Shown here: piece by piece, positions 51,089 to 60,050 of the stretch
Numbering within the stretch: the first letter of the stretch is position 1
How the letters are laid out: each line of letters opens with the position of its first letter
Notes under the pieces: generated by a model
Seen by the model: only the letters and a program-made list of their open reading frames with translations
Database searches by the model: none
Told to the model about the DNA's origin: nothing
Position numbers and translations under genes: made by a program
Assembly (NCBI RefSeq): GCF_029968095.1
Contig: NZ_JASCIR010000019.1
Span: 60,952 to 124,951, forward strand
Direction: 5' to 3'
Length of the DNA stretch: 64,000 nt
Origin: Streptomyces solicavernae
GTDB taxonomy: Bacteria; Actinomycetota; Actinomycetes; Streptomycetales; Streptomycetaceae

Positions 51089-51704
51089 GCGCCACCCCTC
51101 GACACAGACGGCTGCCGCGGCTGTGGCATGACCGGCTTTGGCATAACCACGCGGCATTCGTAAACCCAGCGTAGTTCCCCGCATTCCAAGCGTTAAGGGG
51201 CACGGTTCCGGATGGCGAGATTGTTGTCTGTACAGGAGTACGGGTCGTGGGTGCCGTGCTCCGGGTGTGTGGCCGTGCGCCTGCGCGTGCGCTCTTCTCG
51301 GACACGCGCGGGGAGCGCTTTCATGGGCGGTGCGTGGGTCGGCCCGCTGCGCACACGATCCAGTGGGCTGGGGGAAGCCGCCGCCTTCATCCCCGCGGGC
51401 GGCGGAACGGTCCGGGAGGTGAGAGCACCTCCCGGACTGCGTGATTCCGTGCCCCACGCGCGCGTGCCCGAGCCCCCGTCCCGTCGTGGTGCCGTCCGCA
51501 CGGTCACCGAATTGGCCAAATATCGATGCCCGCCGTACGTCCCTGAGATGTCTCAAGTGTCCGAATCCGGGGGCGCATTGAGGCATGCCCGTACGCTCCC
51601 GTTCCCCCTCTCGTACGCCGTCTTCGTGGCAGCATGGACCCGAGTTCCCGGCAGTTCTCCTGCCGTTCTTCGGTCTCGGTTGTTCACAGCCTGTGGAGGC
51701 GGCG
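51089..51704. promoter_or_regulatory. Divergent region between TPR regulator and Asn-synthase-like gene
   Basis: 616 bp between divergent starts. Several frames are open, but all have Arg/Pro/Ser shadow composition. An AT-rich patch at 51500-51560 (TTGGCCAAATATCGATG) is the most promoter-like part for the plus-strand gene. No box assigned. Confidence 0.5.
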
Positions 51705-53822
51705 ATGCGGTGGTTGGTGGGGTGGAGCAGTACCACCGCGAGGACGGGCCCGGCCATGGCCCCGGATGCCCACGACGGCGCCGCCGGCGGCGAGACCGTG
51801 CACCCCGTGGGCTCCCAGCTCCTGTGGGGCGACCCGGACCCGCTGTGGGCGGTCGGCGACTGGCGCCCCGACGAGGTCCGCGTGGTCAAGGCCGACGACC
51901 GCACCAGGATCGCCGTGCTCGGCACCTGCGGCGCCAGCGACGAACAGCTGCGCGTCGGCCTGTTCGCGGCCCGCGGCGGCGCCCTGCGCCACCTCACGGC
52001 CTGGCCCGGCAGCTACACCGCCGTCGTCCAGGTCGGCCGCCGCATCACCGTCGCCGGCGACCTCGCGGGCGCACGCCCCGTCTTCCACACCCCCTGGGCG
52101 GGCGGCACGGCCTACGCCACCGCCGCCCTGCCGCTCGCCGACCTCATCGAGGCCCACCTCGACATCGGCCACCTCGCCGCCCTGCTCGCCTGCCCCGACG
52201 TCCCCGAGGCCCTGCACGACTCCACGCCCTACCTCGGCGTGAGCCGCATCCCGCCCGGCCACGCCCTGATCCTGCGCGACGGCGCCCGCGAGATCGCCGG
52301 GTACGAACCGGTCGCCTCGCTCGCCGTGGCCGCCCCGCAGATGGACGGCGCGCGTGCGGTGGACGGCGTCCGCGACGCCCTGGTCGAGGCCGTACGCACC
52401 CGGCTCGCCGCGCCACGGCACGTACCGGACATCGACCCGGGGCCCGTCCCCGGCATGGGGCCCGCCGAACGGCGCGGCGCCCGGATGCCCGTGCCCGGCA
52501 TCGGCGCCGACCTCTCCGGAGGGCCCGCCTCCGGCACGCTCGCGCTGCTCGCCGCCGGCCTGCCGGGGCTGCCCGGCACCGTACTCGGACACGGCACCGG
52601 CGCGGGCGAGCGGCTCCTCGCCGTCACCTTCAACGACCTGACGACCGGCGGCAGCGAGGCCGAACTGCACCGCGCGGGCGCCATCGCCGCCAACCCGCGC
52701 CTGCATCACGTCGTGGTCGCGGCCGGCGAAGAAGCCCTGCCCTACGCCGACTTGGACGGGCCGCTCACCGACGAGCCGGGCCCCTCCCTGGTGACCGCCG
52801 CCCGCCACCGCGCCCGCCTCTCCTCGGGCAGCGCCGACCACTTCACCGGGCACGGCGCACGCCAGGTGCTCGACGCCCACCCCGCGCGCCTGGCGGACCT
52901 CCTGATGGACCGGCGCAGACGCCATCTCGTGCGCCCCGTCGCGGCGCTGGCCAAGGCGGAGGGCTCGGTTCTCGTCCCCGCGCGCGTGTACGCGGCCGCG
53001 CGCCGCCTCGCCCGTACGTCGTACCGCTCCGGCATCGAGGACGCCGCCGTGCGCCTCAGGGAGGGCCGGTTCGCGGAGCCCGACGGCGCGGTCGGCGCCT
53101 CCCTCGCGGCACTCGCCTGGGCCCGGCCCGGTCCCGCCGCGCGCTGGCTGACCGGCGAAGCGCTCGCTGAAGTATCGGTTCGCCTGGAGCAGGCGGCGAC
53201 CCGCCCAGGACCCGCCCCCGGCCAGCACCCCGGCGAACTGCGCGCGCGGGCCGCCCTCACCCGGCACGCCGCCGACCTGCGCGTCCTGGAACAGGCCGCC
53301 GAGGTCCGCTTCCAGCGCCTGCACGCCCCGTTCCTCGACAACCAGGTCGTACGCGCGTGCCGGGCGCTCCCCGAAGCACTCCGGGTGCAGCCCGGCGCAC
53401 GCGCGGACATCCTGCGCACGGTCCTGGAGGGCGCCGGAGTCACCGAACTGCCGACCGGCTGGGGCGAACCCACGCTCGCCTCGTCCACGGCCGCCGTCGG
53501 CACCGGACTGCGGGTCGCCGTCGAGGAGTTGGTCGACCTGTTCGCCGCTCCGCTGCTCGCCCAGGCCGGTCTGGTCGAGGGCCGCGTGGTGCAACGGGCC
53601 CTGCGGGAGGCGGCCGGCGGGGAACAGGGCGGCCTCGACGGCCTCGCCGAACTCGTCTCGACCGAACTGTGGCTGCGCCGCCTCCTCGCCCGCCGGGGCA
53701 CCTGCTGGACGGGCACACCGGCACGCGCGCGTGCGGTGCCCTCCGGGATCACCCCGCACAAGGGCGTGCTCGGGCAGCAGCGGGGGGCGTTGGGGAGCGC
53801 TTCGAGTCCTAGCGGGGTCTGA
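51705..53822 (+). CDS. Asparagine-synthase-like protein with altered PP-loop
   Basis: 705 residues from ATG 51705 with GTGGAGGCGG upstream. N-terminal half (about 35-230) has the Ntn glutaminase-like layout of AsnB but no Met-Cys start, so no glutaminase nucleophile. C-terminal half shows the ATP-pyrophosphatase region with LSGGPAS at 270-276 where active enzymes have SGGxDS; the Asp is replaced. A late QVVRACRALPEALRV fits the family. Might form an amide or isopeptide bond as in lasso-peptide cyclases, or be a non-catalytic relative. No lasso precursor gene is seen nearby. Confidence 0.8.
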   Translation: MRWLVGWSSTTARTGPAMAPDAHDGAAGGETVHPVGSQLLWGDPDPLWAVGDWRPDEVRVVKADDRTRIAVLGTCGASDEQLRVGLFAARGGALRHLTAWPGSYTAVVQVGRRITVAGDLAGARPVFHTPWAGGTAYATAALPLADLIEAHLDIGHLAALLACPDVPEALHDSTPYLGVSRIPPGHALILRDGAREIAGYEPVASLAVAAPQMDGARAVDGVRDALVEAVRTRLAAPRHVPDIDPGPVPGMGPAERRGARMPVPGIGADLSGGPASGTLALLAAGLPGLPGTVLGHGTGAGERLLAVTFNDLTTGGSEAELHRAGAIAANPRLHHVVVAAGEEALPYADLDGPLTDEPGPSLVTAARHRARLSSGSADHFTGHGARQVLDAHPARLADLLMDRRRRHLVRPVAALAKAEGSVLVPARVYAAARRLARTSYRSGIEDAAVRLREGRFAEPDGAVGASLAALAWARPGPAARWLTGEALAEVSVRLEQAATRPGPAPGQHPGELRARAALTRHAADLRVLEQAAEVRFQRLHAPFLDNQVVRACRALPEALRVQPGARADILRTVLEGAGVTELPTGWGEPTLASSTAAVGTGLRVAVEELVDLFAAPLLAQAGLVEGRVVQRALREAAGGEQGGLDGLAELVSTELWLRRLLARRGTCWTGTPARARAVPSGITPHKGVLGQQRGALGSASSPSGV

Positions 53823-53849
53823 GCTCTTACGCACGGGCGCTTCAGGGGA

Positions 53850-55117
53850 CGTCTGCCGGATCAGTGGAGGTCTCCCGGATCCTTGGCCCTGGTGGGCCGC
53901 CTGCGCCGCGCCCTCGGCAAGGAGGCCCTCGCCTCGTCCCCGGGCGGCTACCGGCTCACCGCAGACCCGGACGAGGCCGACCTGCACCGCTTTGAGCACC
54001 TGGCCCGCCGCGGCACGGAGGCACTGCACGCCGGCGACCCGGCCACCGCTTCCCGTCTCCTGCGCGAATCCCTCGCCCTGTGGCGCGGCCCGGCCCTCGC
54101 CGACCTCCCGGACCGCACGGCCGCCGCCCGCCCCGAGTCCCGCAGGCTCGACGCAACCCGCACCCGCGTCGAGGCCGAACTGGGCCAGGGCCGCGCCCAC
54201 GACCTCGTACCGGAACTGCGGGAGCTCACCGAGGCCCACCCGTACGACGAACCGCTTCCTGGAGCTCGTCCGGGAAGTGGACCACCCGCTCCGTCGACGA
54301 CGGCCTCGCCGAACTGCGCGCCCTCTCCCGCCAGGTCGGCGACCGCTGGATGCGCGCCCAGGTGTGCAGCGCCGCCGGCGAGGCCGCCATGGCCCGCGGC
54401 CGGTACGAGCAGGCGCAGAGCGAGTACGAGGAGGCGCTGCACCTCGCGTACGAGGTGGGGGCGCACGCCGAGGCGCCGTTCCTGATCGCCCGGCTCGGCG
54501 AGATCGCGTACCGCTCGGGCGACACGCCCCTCGCCGAGGGCGCCCTGGCCGAGGCCGATGCGGAGGCCGACCGGTACGGCGCGGTGGACGCCCGCGCCTT
54601 CGTCCGCGCCCTGTCCTCGACGATCGCCCTCGGCGAGGGGGACGCGGTGCGCGCCCGCGAGGAGTGCGAGGCCGCCCGCGACCAGGGCGAACGCACCACG
54701 CCGCCCCCGCAGTTCGACGCCGCGATCGCCCATCCGGACGGCCGCGTCACCGCCGCCGAGTCGACGCCGCGCGCGGGGCTGCCGCTGCTCGCGGAAGGCC
54801 TGCGGCGCGCGGTGCCGGCGCGCTGCGCCGAGCTCGTCCTGGCCACGCTCACGGAGAGCGTCGCCGTCCTCCTCCTCGCCCCCGACGACCCGGCCCGCGC
54901 GGCCCGCCTCCACTGGGCCGCCACGGCCCGGCGCTCCGGCCGGCCCCGCTCACAGCCCGAGCGGGCCGAGGCGGACAGCGTCGAGGACGGCCTGCGCACG
55001 GCACTCGGCGAGCAGCGGTACGCGAGGGAACGCACGGCGGGGGCTGCCCTGACTGCAAAGGACGTGCTGGGGGAAGTCTCCGCGGGGGAGCGGGAGTTGG
55101 GGATCGCTTGGCCGTGA
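53850..55117 (+). pseudogene. Decayed SARP (AfsR/DnrI-type) regulator
   Basis: Two frames are needed. 53883 to about 54255 encodes the end of a SARP DNA-binding domain and the BTAD domain (GRLRRALGKEALASSPGGYR, LRESLALWRGPALADLPD, ELRELTEAHPYDEPL). Then the reading shifts to the frame of 54290-55117, which encodes the TPR-like C-terminus (DGLAELRALSRQVGDRWMRA, YEQAQSEYEEALHLAYEVGA). The N-terminal wing, the rest of BTAD and the NB-ARC ATPase are missing. So a large internal deletion plus frameshift. Confidence 0.8.
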
Positions 55118-55161
55118 GGGGCGGAGGAAAGAAGGCCGTGGGGGCTACCCGCAGGTGCCCG

Positions 55162-57060
55162 TCACTCGCAGGCGATCCGTGACTGCGCCCAGTCCGCGAG
55201 CGCCACCGCGCCGAACTCCGTGTGCGGCTCGACGACCAGCTGCATCGTCCTGCGCCCGGCCAGGTCGACATGGACCGGCACCGCCGGGTCCCCGCCGCGC
55301 AGCACCGGCGAGCTCCACAGCTGCTCCCCGTCGGCCAGCACCTTGAACCGCACCGCGCCGAGCCCGAACGTCATGTCGTCCACGCCCACGAGCGCGTCGT
55401 ACGAGCTGCAGGTGCGGTTCAGGTCGATGGTCACCGAGGAGCGGGCGTGCACGGTCACGCCGTGGGCGTACCGCGTGCCGCCGATGCTCAGGTTGCGGCG
55501 CTGCCAGAACCAGCTGGACTCGCCCATCCGCACCTCCGGCTCGGTGCCGTCGCCGACGACGCTGTACTGCAGCTCGTTGACCGGGTACACCTTCGGCTCC
55601 GCCGGCGGGGGCGGGGAGGGCTTTGTCGGGCTGGGCTTCGGCGGCGGAGGCGGGGTGGGCGTCGGGGTGGGGGTCGGCGTCGGCGTCGGGGTGGGGGTGG
55701 GGGTCGGCTCCGGCGAGGGCTTCGGGGCCGGTGGCTGCGGCTCCGGGGACTCCGGCTCCGGTTCGGGCTCGGGCTGCTGCGGCTCGGCGGACTGGGTGGG
55801 GGCGGGCTTGGGCTTCGCCTCCGGCTGCGGTTCGCTGCCGGTGAGGGCGAGCGCCACCGCGACCCCGGCCGCCACGAAGACACCCGCCGCGATACCGGCC
55901 TTCGCCGGGGCGCCGACCCCCTCGGCCACCGCACCCCCGGCCGCACCCCCCGCCGCACCGCCGGACGCGCCGCCCGCGGCCGCTGCCGCGCCCGCTCCGG
56001 CGGCACCCGCGGCACCGCCACCGAGCAGGAGCCCCGCCTTGACCGAGTACCCGGCGGCGCCGAACCAGCCGATGACCGCGACCGGCACGAGCGCCGGGAT
56101 ACCGCCCGCCAACTCCTTGATCTGGCCCGCCGCAAGCCGACACTTGGCGCACGCGTCCAGGTGTCTGCGCAGCCCGCGCTCGGCGCGCGTGCGCAGCCGC
56201 CCCCGCGCGTACGCACCGAGCCGGTCGGCATAGCGCGCGCACTCGTCGTCCGAGGCCAGCGCGGTGCTCACATGCGCCTGCAGATACGCCTGCTTCAGCC
56301 CTTCGCGGGCCCGACTCGCCAGCTGCGCCGTCGCGTTGGGCGAGGCGTGCCCGAACAGCGGCGCCACCTCGCTCAGCGGGTCGTCCTCGACCTCCGTGTG
56401 CCACAGGACGGCCTGCCACTCCTCGGAGAGGCTGCGGAAGGCCTGCATCACCATGGACCGCTCGGCCTCGTGCATGGCCATCACATCGGCGCCGAGGTCC
56501 AGCGTGTCGTCGTCGGACACCTCCGCGGAACGCGACGCCTGCGCCGCGAACACCGCGAAGTCCTCGACGAGTTGCTCCCGCTTCCCGGCCTTCGCCCAGC
56601 TCGCCGCCACCCGCCGCACCGACGTCAGCAGATACGCGCGTACCGCGTGCTCCGGGCCCGACCCCCCGCGCACTGCCTGCAGCATGCGGGCGAACACCTC
56701 GGACGTCAGGTCGTCCGCGGTGTGCCCGTCCCGGCAGCACGTGCGCGCGTAGCGCCGAACCGCTACTGCATGGCGGCGGTACAGCTCCTCGTACGCCGAG
56801 TCGTCGCCCGAGCGCATCCGGCCGATCAACTCCGGGTCCGACAGCGGTTCCTCGGCCGCGGAGAGGAGTTCGTCGGCGAGCGAGCCGTCGTCCTGCGCGC
56901 CGACCGCGGGACCCGAGGCGCCGGCCGCGGGACCCGAGGCGCCGGCCGCGGGACCCGAGGCGTCGGCGGGGCCGCCCTGGCTCGGCACCTGCCGAGAGGG
57001 CAGCCCGCCGGAGTCGACACCTCCGCCGGAGAGTGGCCCGTCCCGCCCGTCAACGCCCAT
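55162..57060 (-). CDS. ECF sigma factor fused to zinc-finger anti-sigma and NPCBM sensor
   Basis: 632 residues from ATG 57060. Order: Pro/Gly/Ala-rich head with repeated GPAAGAS; sigma region 2 at 78-150 (EELYRRHAVAVRRYARTCC, TADDLTSEVFARML); sigma region 4 at 203-262 (LSEEWQAVLWHTEVEDDPLS); an anti-sigma zinc finger HLDACAKC (H300, C304, C307); a hydrophobic region with a membrane span at 388-407; a Pro-rich EPEPE/TPTPTP stalk to about 500; and an NPCBM-like carbohydrate-binding domain (YPVNELQYSVVGDG to the end). Sigma, anti-sigma, membrane anchor and external sugar sensor are thus one chain. This resembles the ECF52-type arrangement. Confidence 0.9.
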   Translation of the reverse strand: MGVDGRDGPLSGGGVDSGGLPSRQVPSQGGPADASGPAAGASGPAAGASGPAVGAQDDGSLADELLSAAEEPLSDPELIGRMRSGDDSAYEELYRRHAVAVRRYARTCCRDGHTADDLTSEVFARMLQAVRGGSGPEHAVRAYLLTSVRRVAASWAKAGKREQLVEDFAVFAAQASRSAEVSDDDTLDLGADVMAMHEAERSMVMQAFRSLSEEWQAVLWHTEVEDDPLSEVAPLFGHASPNATAQLASRAREGLKQAYLQAHVSTALASDDECARYADRLGAYARGRLRTRAERGLRRHLDACAKCRLAAGQIKELAGGIPALVPVAVIGWFGAAGYSVKAGLLLGGGAAGAAGAGAAAAAGGASGGAAGGAAGGAVAEGVGAPAKAGIAAGVFVAAGVAVALALTGSEPQPEAKPKPAPTQSAEPQQPEPEPEPESPEPQPPAPKPSPEPTPTPTPTPTPTPTPTPTPPPPPKPSPTKPSPPPPAEPKVYPVNELQYSVVGDGTEPEVRMGESSWFWQRRNLSIGGTRYAHGVTVHARSSVTIDLNRTCSSYDALVGVDDMTFGLGAVRFKVLADGEQLWSSPVLRGGDPAVPVHVDLAGRRTMQLVVEPHTEFGAVALADWAQSRIACE

Positions 57061-57336
57061 AGCGCGTAGCCCCCGCACAAACACTCCGACCGAACACCGG
57101 GAAAGAGTGTCGCATGCGTCAACGGCAAGGCAGCCCCGAATGCGGGCAACCACTCATCCGGGGCGAGTTCCGGAAACACGGCACGGCCGTTCACTCATTC
57201 GAGGCACACTGAACGGGTATGCCAAGAACACGGGTTGACCGGTAAACGACGGACCCGAGACCGACACTCGCCCGACTCTTCCGGCCTTTCCGACCTTCCG
57301 GAGCTTCCGGCCTTCTCCGCCTTTCCGCAAGGCGCC

Positions 57337-57391
57337 CCCGAAGCCCTGAAAGAGATCAGGAGGCAGGCCCGAAGCCCTGAAAGAGATCAGG
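57337..57391. repeat. 24-bp direct repeat at the 3' end of the TetR gene
   Basis: The 24-mer beginning CCCGAAGCCCTGAAAGAG occurs at 57337-57360 and 57368-57391, the second copy overlapping the stop codon of the TetR gene. Confidence 0.9.
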
Positions 57392-58145
57392 CAGGCCGGG
57401 ACCGCAGCCCTTCCAGAAGGATGTCGAGGAGCCGCCCCGAGGCCGCCGCCTGCTGCGCCGGATCGGGCAGCGAAGGCGCAGCCGTGGCTATCACGAGCAG
57501 CACGTCCGCGACGGTCACGTCCGCCCGCAGCGCCCGCGCCGCACGCGCCCGCTCCACGAGCCGCCCGACCACGTCTAGCAGCGCCGCCGTACCCGAATCC
57601 GGGTCCACCGCCTCCTGCTGCGGGGCCTGCCGCTGCTCCACGAGCCGCAGATCGGGCTGCGCCGCCCGCTGCTGCGGCACCCGCGCCTCCTCCGGACCCG
57701 CCTCCGCCGAACCCTCGTCGGCCACGCCGACCCGCAGCACCTGCGGCGGCAGCAGCCGGCCCGCCCCGGACGCCACCGACGTCCGCAGGAAGCGGGCGAG
57801 CGCCGACCACGGCTCGTCCTCCTGTCCGAGCGCCGTCTGCGCCTGCTCGGTCAGCCGCGCGGTCTCCTCCTCGGCGATCCGCCGTACGAGGACGTCCTTG
57901 CTCGGGAAGCGTCGGTAGACCGTGCCCACCCCGACCCGCGCCCGGCGCGCCACGTCCTCCATCGGCGCGCCGTACCCCAGCTCGCCGAAGACCTCGCGCG
58001 CCGCGCGCAGCACGTGCTCCAGATTGCGCTGGGCGTCCACCCGCAGCGGCGTGCTGCGCGCACCGTCCTCCGACCCGTGCCGCTGATGCTCGTCCGCCGC
58101 CGCCAGAGCCGACGCGGAACCCCAATGAGAATCTTGAATGTGCAT
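57387..58145 (-). CDS. atrA: TetR regulator, AtrA-like
   Basis: 252 residues from ATG 58145 with GGGGGA upstream. N-terminal HTH: NLEHVLRAAREVFGELGYGA, EDVARRARVGVGTVYRRFPS, KDVLVRR. The ligand domain has an inserted Gln/Pro-rich stretch (RVPQQRAAQPDLRLVEQRQA). Gene order with a divergent NADH dehydrogenase, PP2C protein, MFS and MarR genes is the one I recall for S. coelicolor AtrA, the activator of actII-ORF4. The symbol is given on synteny plus family, not on a search. Confidence 0.75.
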   Translation of the reverse strand: MHIQDSHWGSASALAAADEHQRHGSEDGARSTPLRVDAQRNLEHVLRAAREVFGELGYGAPMEDVARRARVGVGTVYRRFPSKDVLVRRIAEEETARLTEQAQTALGQEDEPWSALARFLRTSVASGAGRLLPPQVLRVGVADEGSAEAGPEEARVPQQRAAQPDLRLVEQRQAPQQEAVDPDSGTAALLDVVGRLVERARAARALRADVTVADVLLVIATAAPSLPDPAQQAAASGRLLDILLEGLRSRPA

Positions 58146-58506
58146 AACCGTTCCCCCGGTAATGACGTCTCCCCCCGGAGACTTCCCCGCCTGACTGACC
58201 GGTGCGCGGAGGGGGTCTGACCGTGATCATCTGTGGTACTTCCCCCGCACCCCGTCGTCACACGAACATAGTTGAGGCGGAGTCAATTCAGAAGGGGCCA
58301 GTTCCGCCCGGAGCGCCCCCCGATCGGAGTACGCACCGGTTCCACCCCGATTGCACCCCCGTCCGTGCCGTCGAAGTCACAGCCTGACCTGCGTATTTCT
58401 CCGAACCCACAGAGCGGCGCGCGAGCCGGGCCCGCGCGGACTTCCGGTCACACAAATTGCCGGGCCTGTGGACAAACGCGCGGCCGCGGTGCGTCATGGA
58501 CAGGTG
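58146..58506. promoter_or_regulatory. Divergent TetR/NDH-2 promoter region
   Basis: 361 bp between divergent starts and lower in GC than its flanks near 58255-58295. It must hold both promoters and plausibly the TetR operator. I found no clean long palindrome. Confidence 0.5.
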
Positions 58507-59892
58507 ATGGCTGCAAACTCCCGGGGGAGGGCCCCCGGATCCCCCCGGGCTCGCATTCTCGTCGTAGGCGGCGGCTACGTCGGCCTGTACACCGCGCTGC
58601 GGCTGCAGAAGAGGCTCAAACCCGAGCTCAGGCAGGGGTCCCTGGAGATCGTGGTGATCACCCCCGACCCGTACATGACATACCAGCCGTTCCTGCCCGA
58701 GGCCGCCGCCGGATCCATCTCGCCCCGCCACGTCGTCGTACCGCTGCGCCGCGTCCTGGCCGACTGCAAGGTCGTCATCGGCGAGGCGCAGTCCATCGAC
58801 CACGCCAAGCGGACCGCGACCGTCACCACCCTCGCCACCGAGGAGGAGGGCACCGGCGCCGTGGAGATCACGTACGACGAACTCGTGCTCGCCCCCGGCT
58901 CCATCTCGCGCACCCTGCCCGTGCCCGGGCTGGCCGACCACGGCATCGGCTTCAAGACCGTCGAGGAGGCCATCGGGCTGCGCAACCACGTCATCGAGCA
59001 GATGGACATCGCCTCCTCCACCCGCGACCCCGCCGTCCGCGACGCGGCCCTCACCTTCGTCTTCGTCGGCGGCGGGTACGCGGGCGTGGAGGCGCTCGGC
59101 GAGCTGGAGGACATGGCCCGCTACGCCTCGCGCTACTACCACAACGTCAAACCCGACGACATGAAGTGGATCCTCGTGGAGGCGTCCGACCGGATCCTGC
59201 CCGAGGTCGGCGAGGAAATGGGCCGCTATACGGTGCGCGAACTGCGCCGCCGCAACATCGACGTACGCCTGGAGACCCGCCTCGACTCCTGCCAGGACCG
59301 GGTCGCCGTGCTCGACGACGGCTCGCGCTTCCCCACCAGAACCGTCGTGTGGACCGCAGGCGTCAAACCCCACCCCGTGCTCGCCGCGACCGACCTGCCT
59401 CGCGACGAACGCGGGCGCCTGAAGTGCACCGCCAAACTCGCCCTGGACGACACCACGCACGCGTGGGCGGCGGGTGACGCGGCCGCGGTGCCCGACATCA
59501 CCGCCGGCGAACCCGGCAGGGAGTGCGCCCCCAACGCCCAGCACGCCGTCCGCCAGGCCAAGGTCCTCGCCGACAACGTGGTCGCCGCCCTGCGCGGGCA
59601 GCCCCTGACGGACTACGCGCACTCCTACGCCGGATCAGTCGCCTCGCTCGGCCTCCACAAGGGCGTCGCGCACGTCTACGGGCGGAAGTTGAAGGGCTAC
59701 CCTGCTTGGTTCATGCACCGCGTGTACCACCTCAGCCGGGTGCCCACCTTCAACCGCAAGGCGCGCGTGCTGGCCGAGTGGACCCTCGCCGGCCTCTTCA
59801 AGCGCGAGGTCGTCTCGCTGGGCTCCCTGGAGCACCCGCGTGCGGAGTTCGAACTCGCGGCCGGAGGGGAGCGCCCGAAGGAGTCCTCCTGA
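58507..59892 (+). CDS. Type II NADH dehydrogenase (NDH-2)
   Basis: 461 residues from ATG 58507 (frame open from 58351). Two Rossmann motifs: FAD-binding ILVVGGGYVGLYTALRLQKR near 17-36 and NADH-binding FVFVGGGYAGVEALGELEDM near 178-197, plus TVVWTAGVKP and HAWAAGDAAAVPD. The C-terminal ARVLAEWTLAGLFKREVVSL could be the amphipathic membrane-binding helix. Passes electrons from NADH to menaquinone without proton pumping. Divergent from the TetR gene, a possible regulatory target. Confidence 0.92.
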   Translation: MAANSRGRAPGSPRARILVVGGGYVGLYTALRLQKRLKPELRQGSLEIVVITPDPYMTYQPFLPEAAAGSISPRHVVVPLRRVLADCKVVIGEAQSIDHAKRTATVTTLATEEEGTGAVEITYDELVLAPGSISRTLPVPGLADHGIGFKTVEEAIGLRNHVIEQMDIASSTRDPAVRDAALTFVFVGGGYAGVEALGELEDMARYASRYYHNVKPDDMKWILVEASDRILPEVGEEMGRYTVRELRRRNIDVRLETRLDSCQDRVAVLDDGSRFPTRTVVWTAGVKPHPVLAATDLPRDERGRLKCTAKLALDDTTHAWAAGDAAAVPDITAGEPGRECAPNAQHAVRQAKVLADNVVAALRGQPLTDYAHSYAGSVASLGLHKGVAHVYGRKLKGYPAWFMHRVYHLSRVPTFNRKARVLAEWTLAGLFKREVVSLGSLEHPRAEFELAAGGERPKESS

Positions 59893-60050
59893 CCGGAGCC
59901 AGGAACTCCGCGTACAGCACCGGCGTCTGACGGATGTCAGTCCGGTCGGACAGACTGGACCCGACCACGGGCGAACCGCCCCACGACCTTGCACGAGGCA
60001 TCCCCAGTGCCGTGTCTCGACCCAGAAGCGAACACACGAGGCCTAACGCA

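Noticed and set aside
51089..53822. Lasso-peptide gene cluster around the asparagine-synthase-like gene
   Set aside because: No precursor peptide, B1/B2 protease or exporter found beside it, and the PP-loop is altered.
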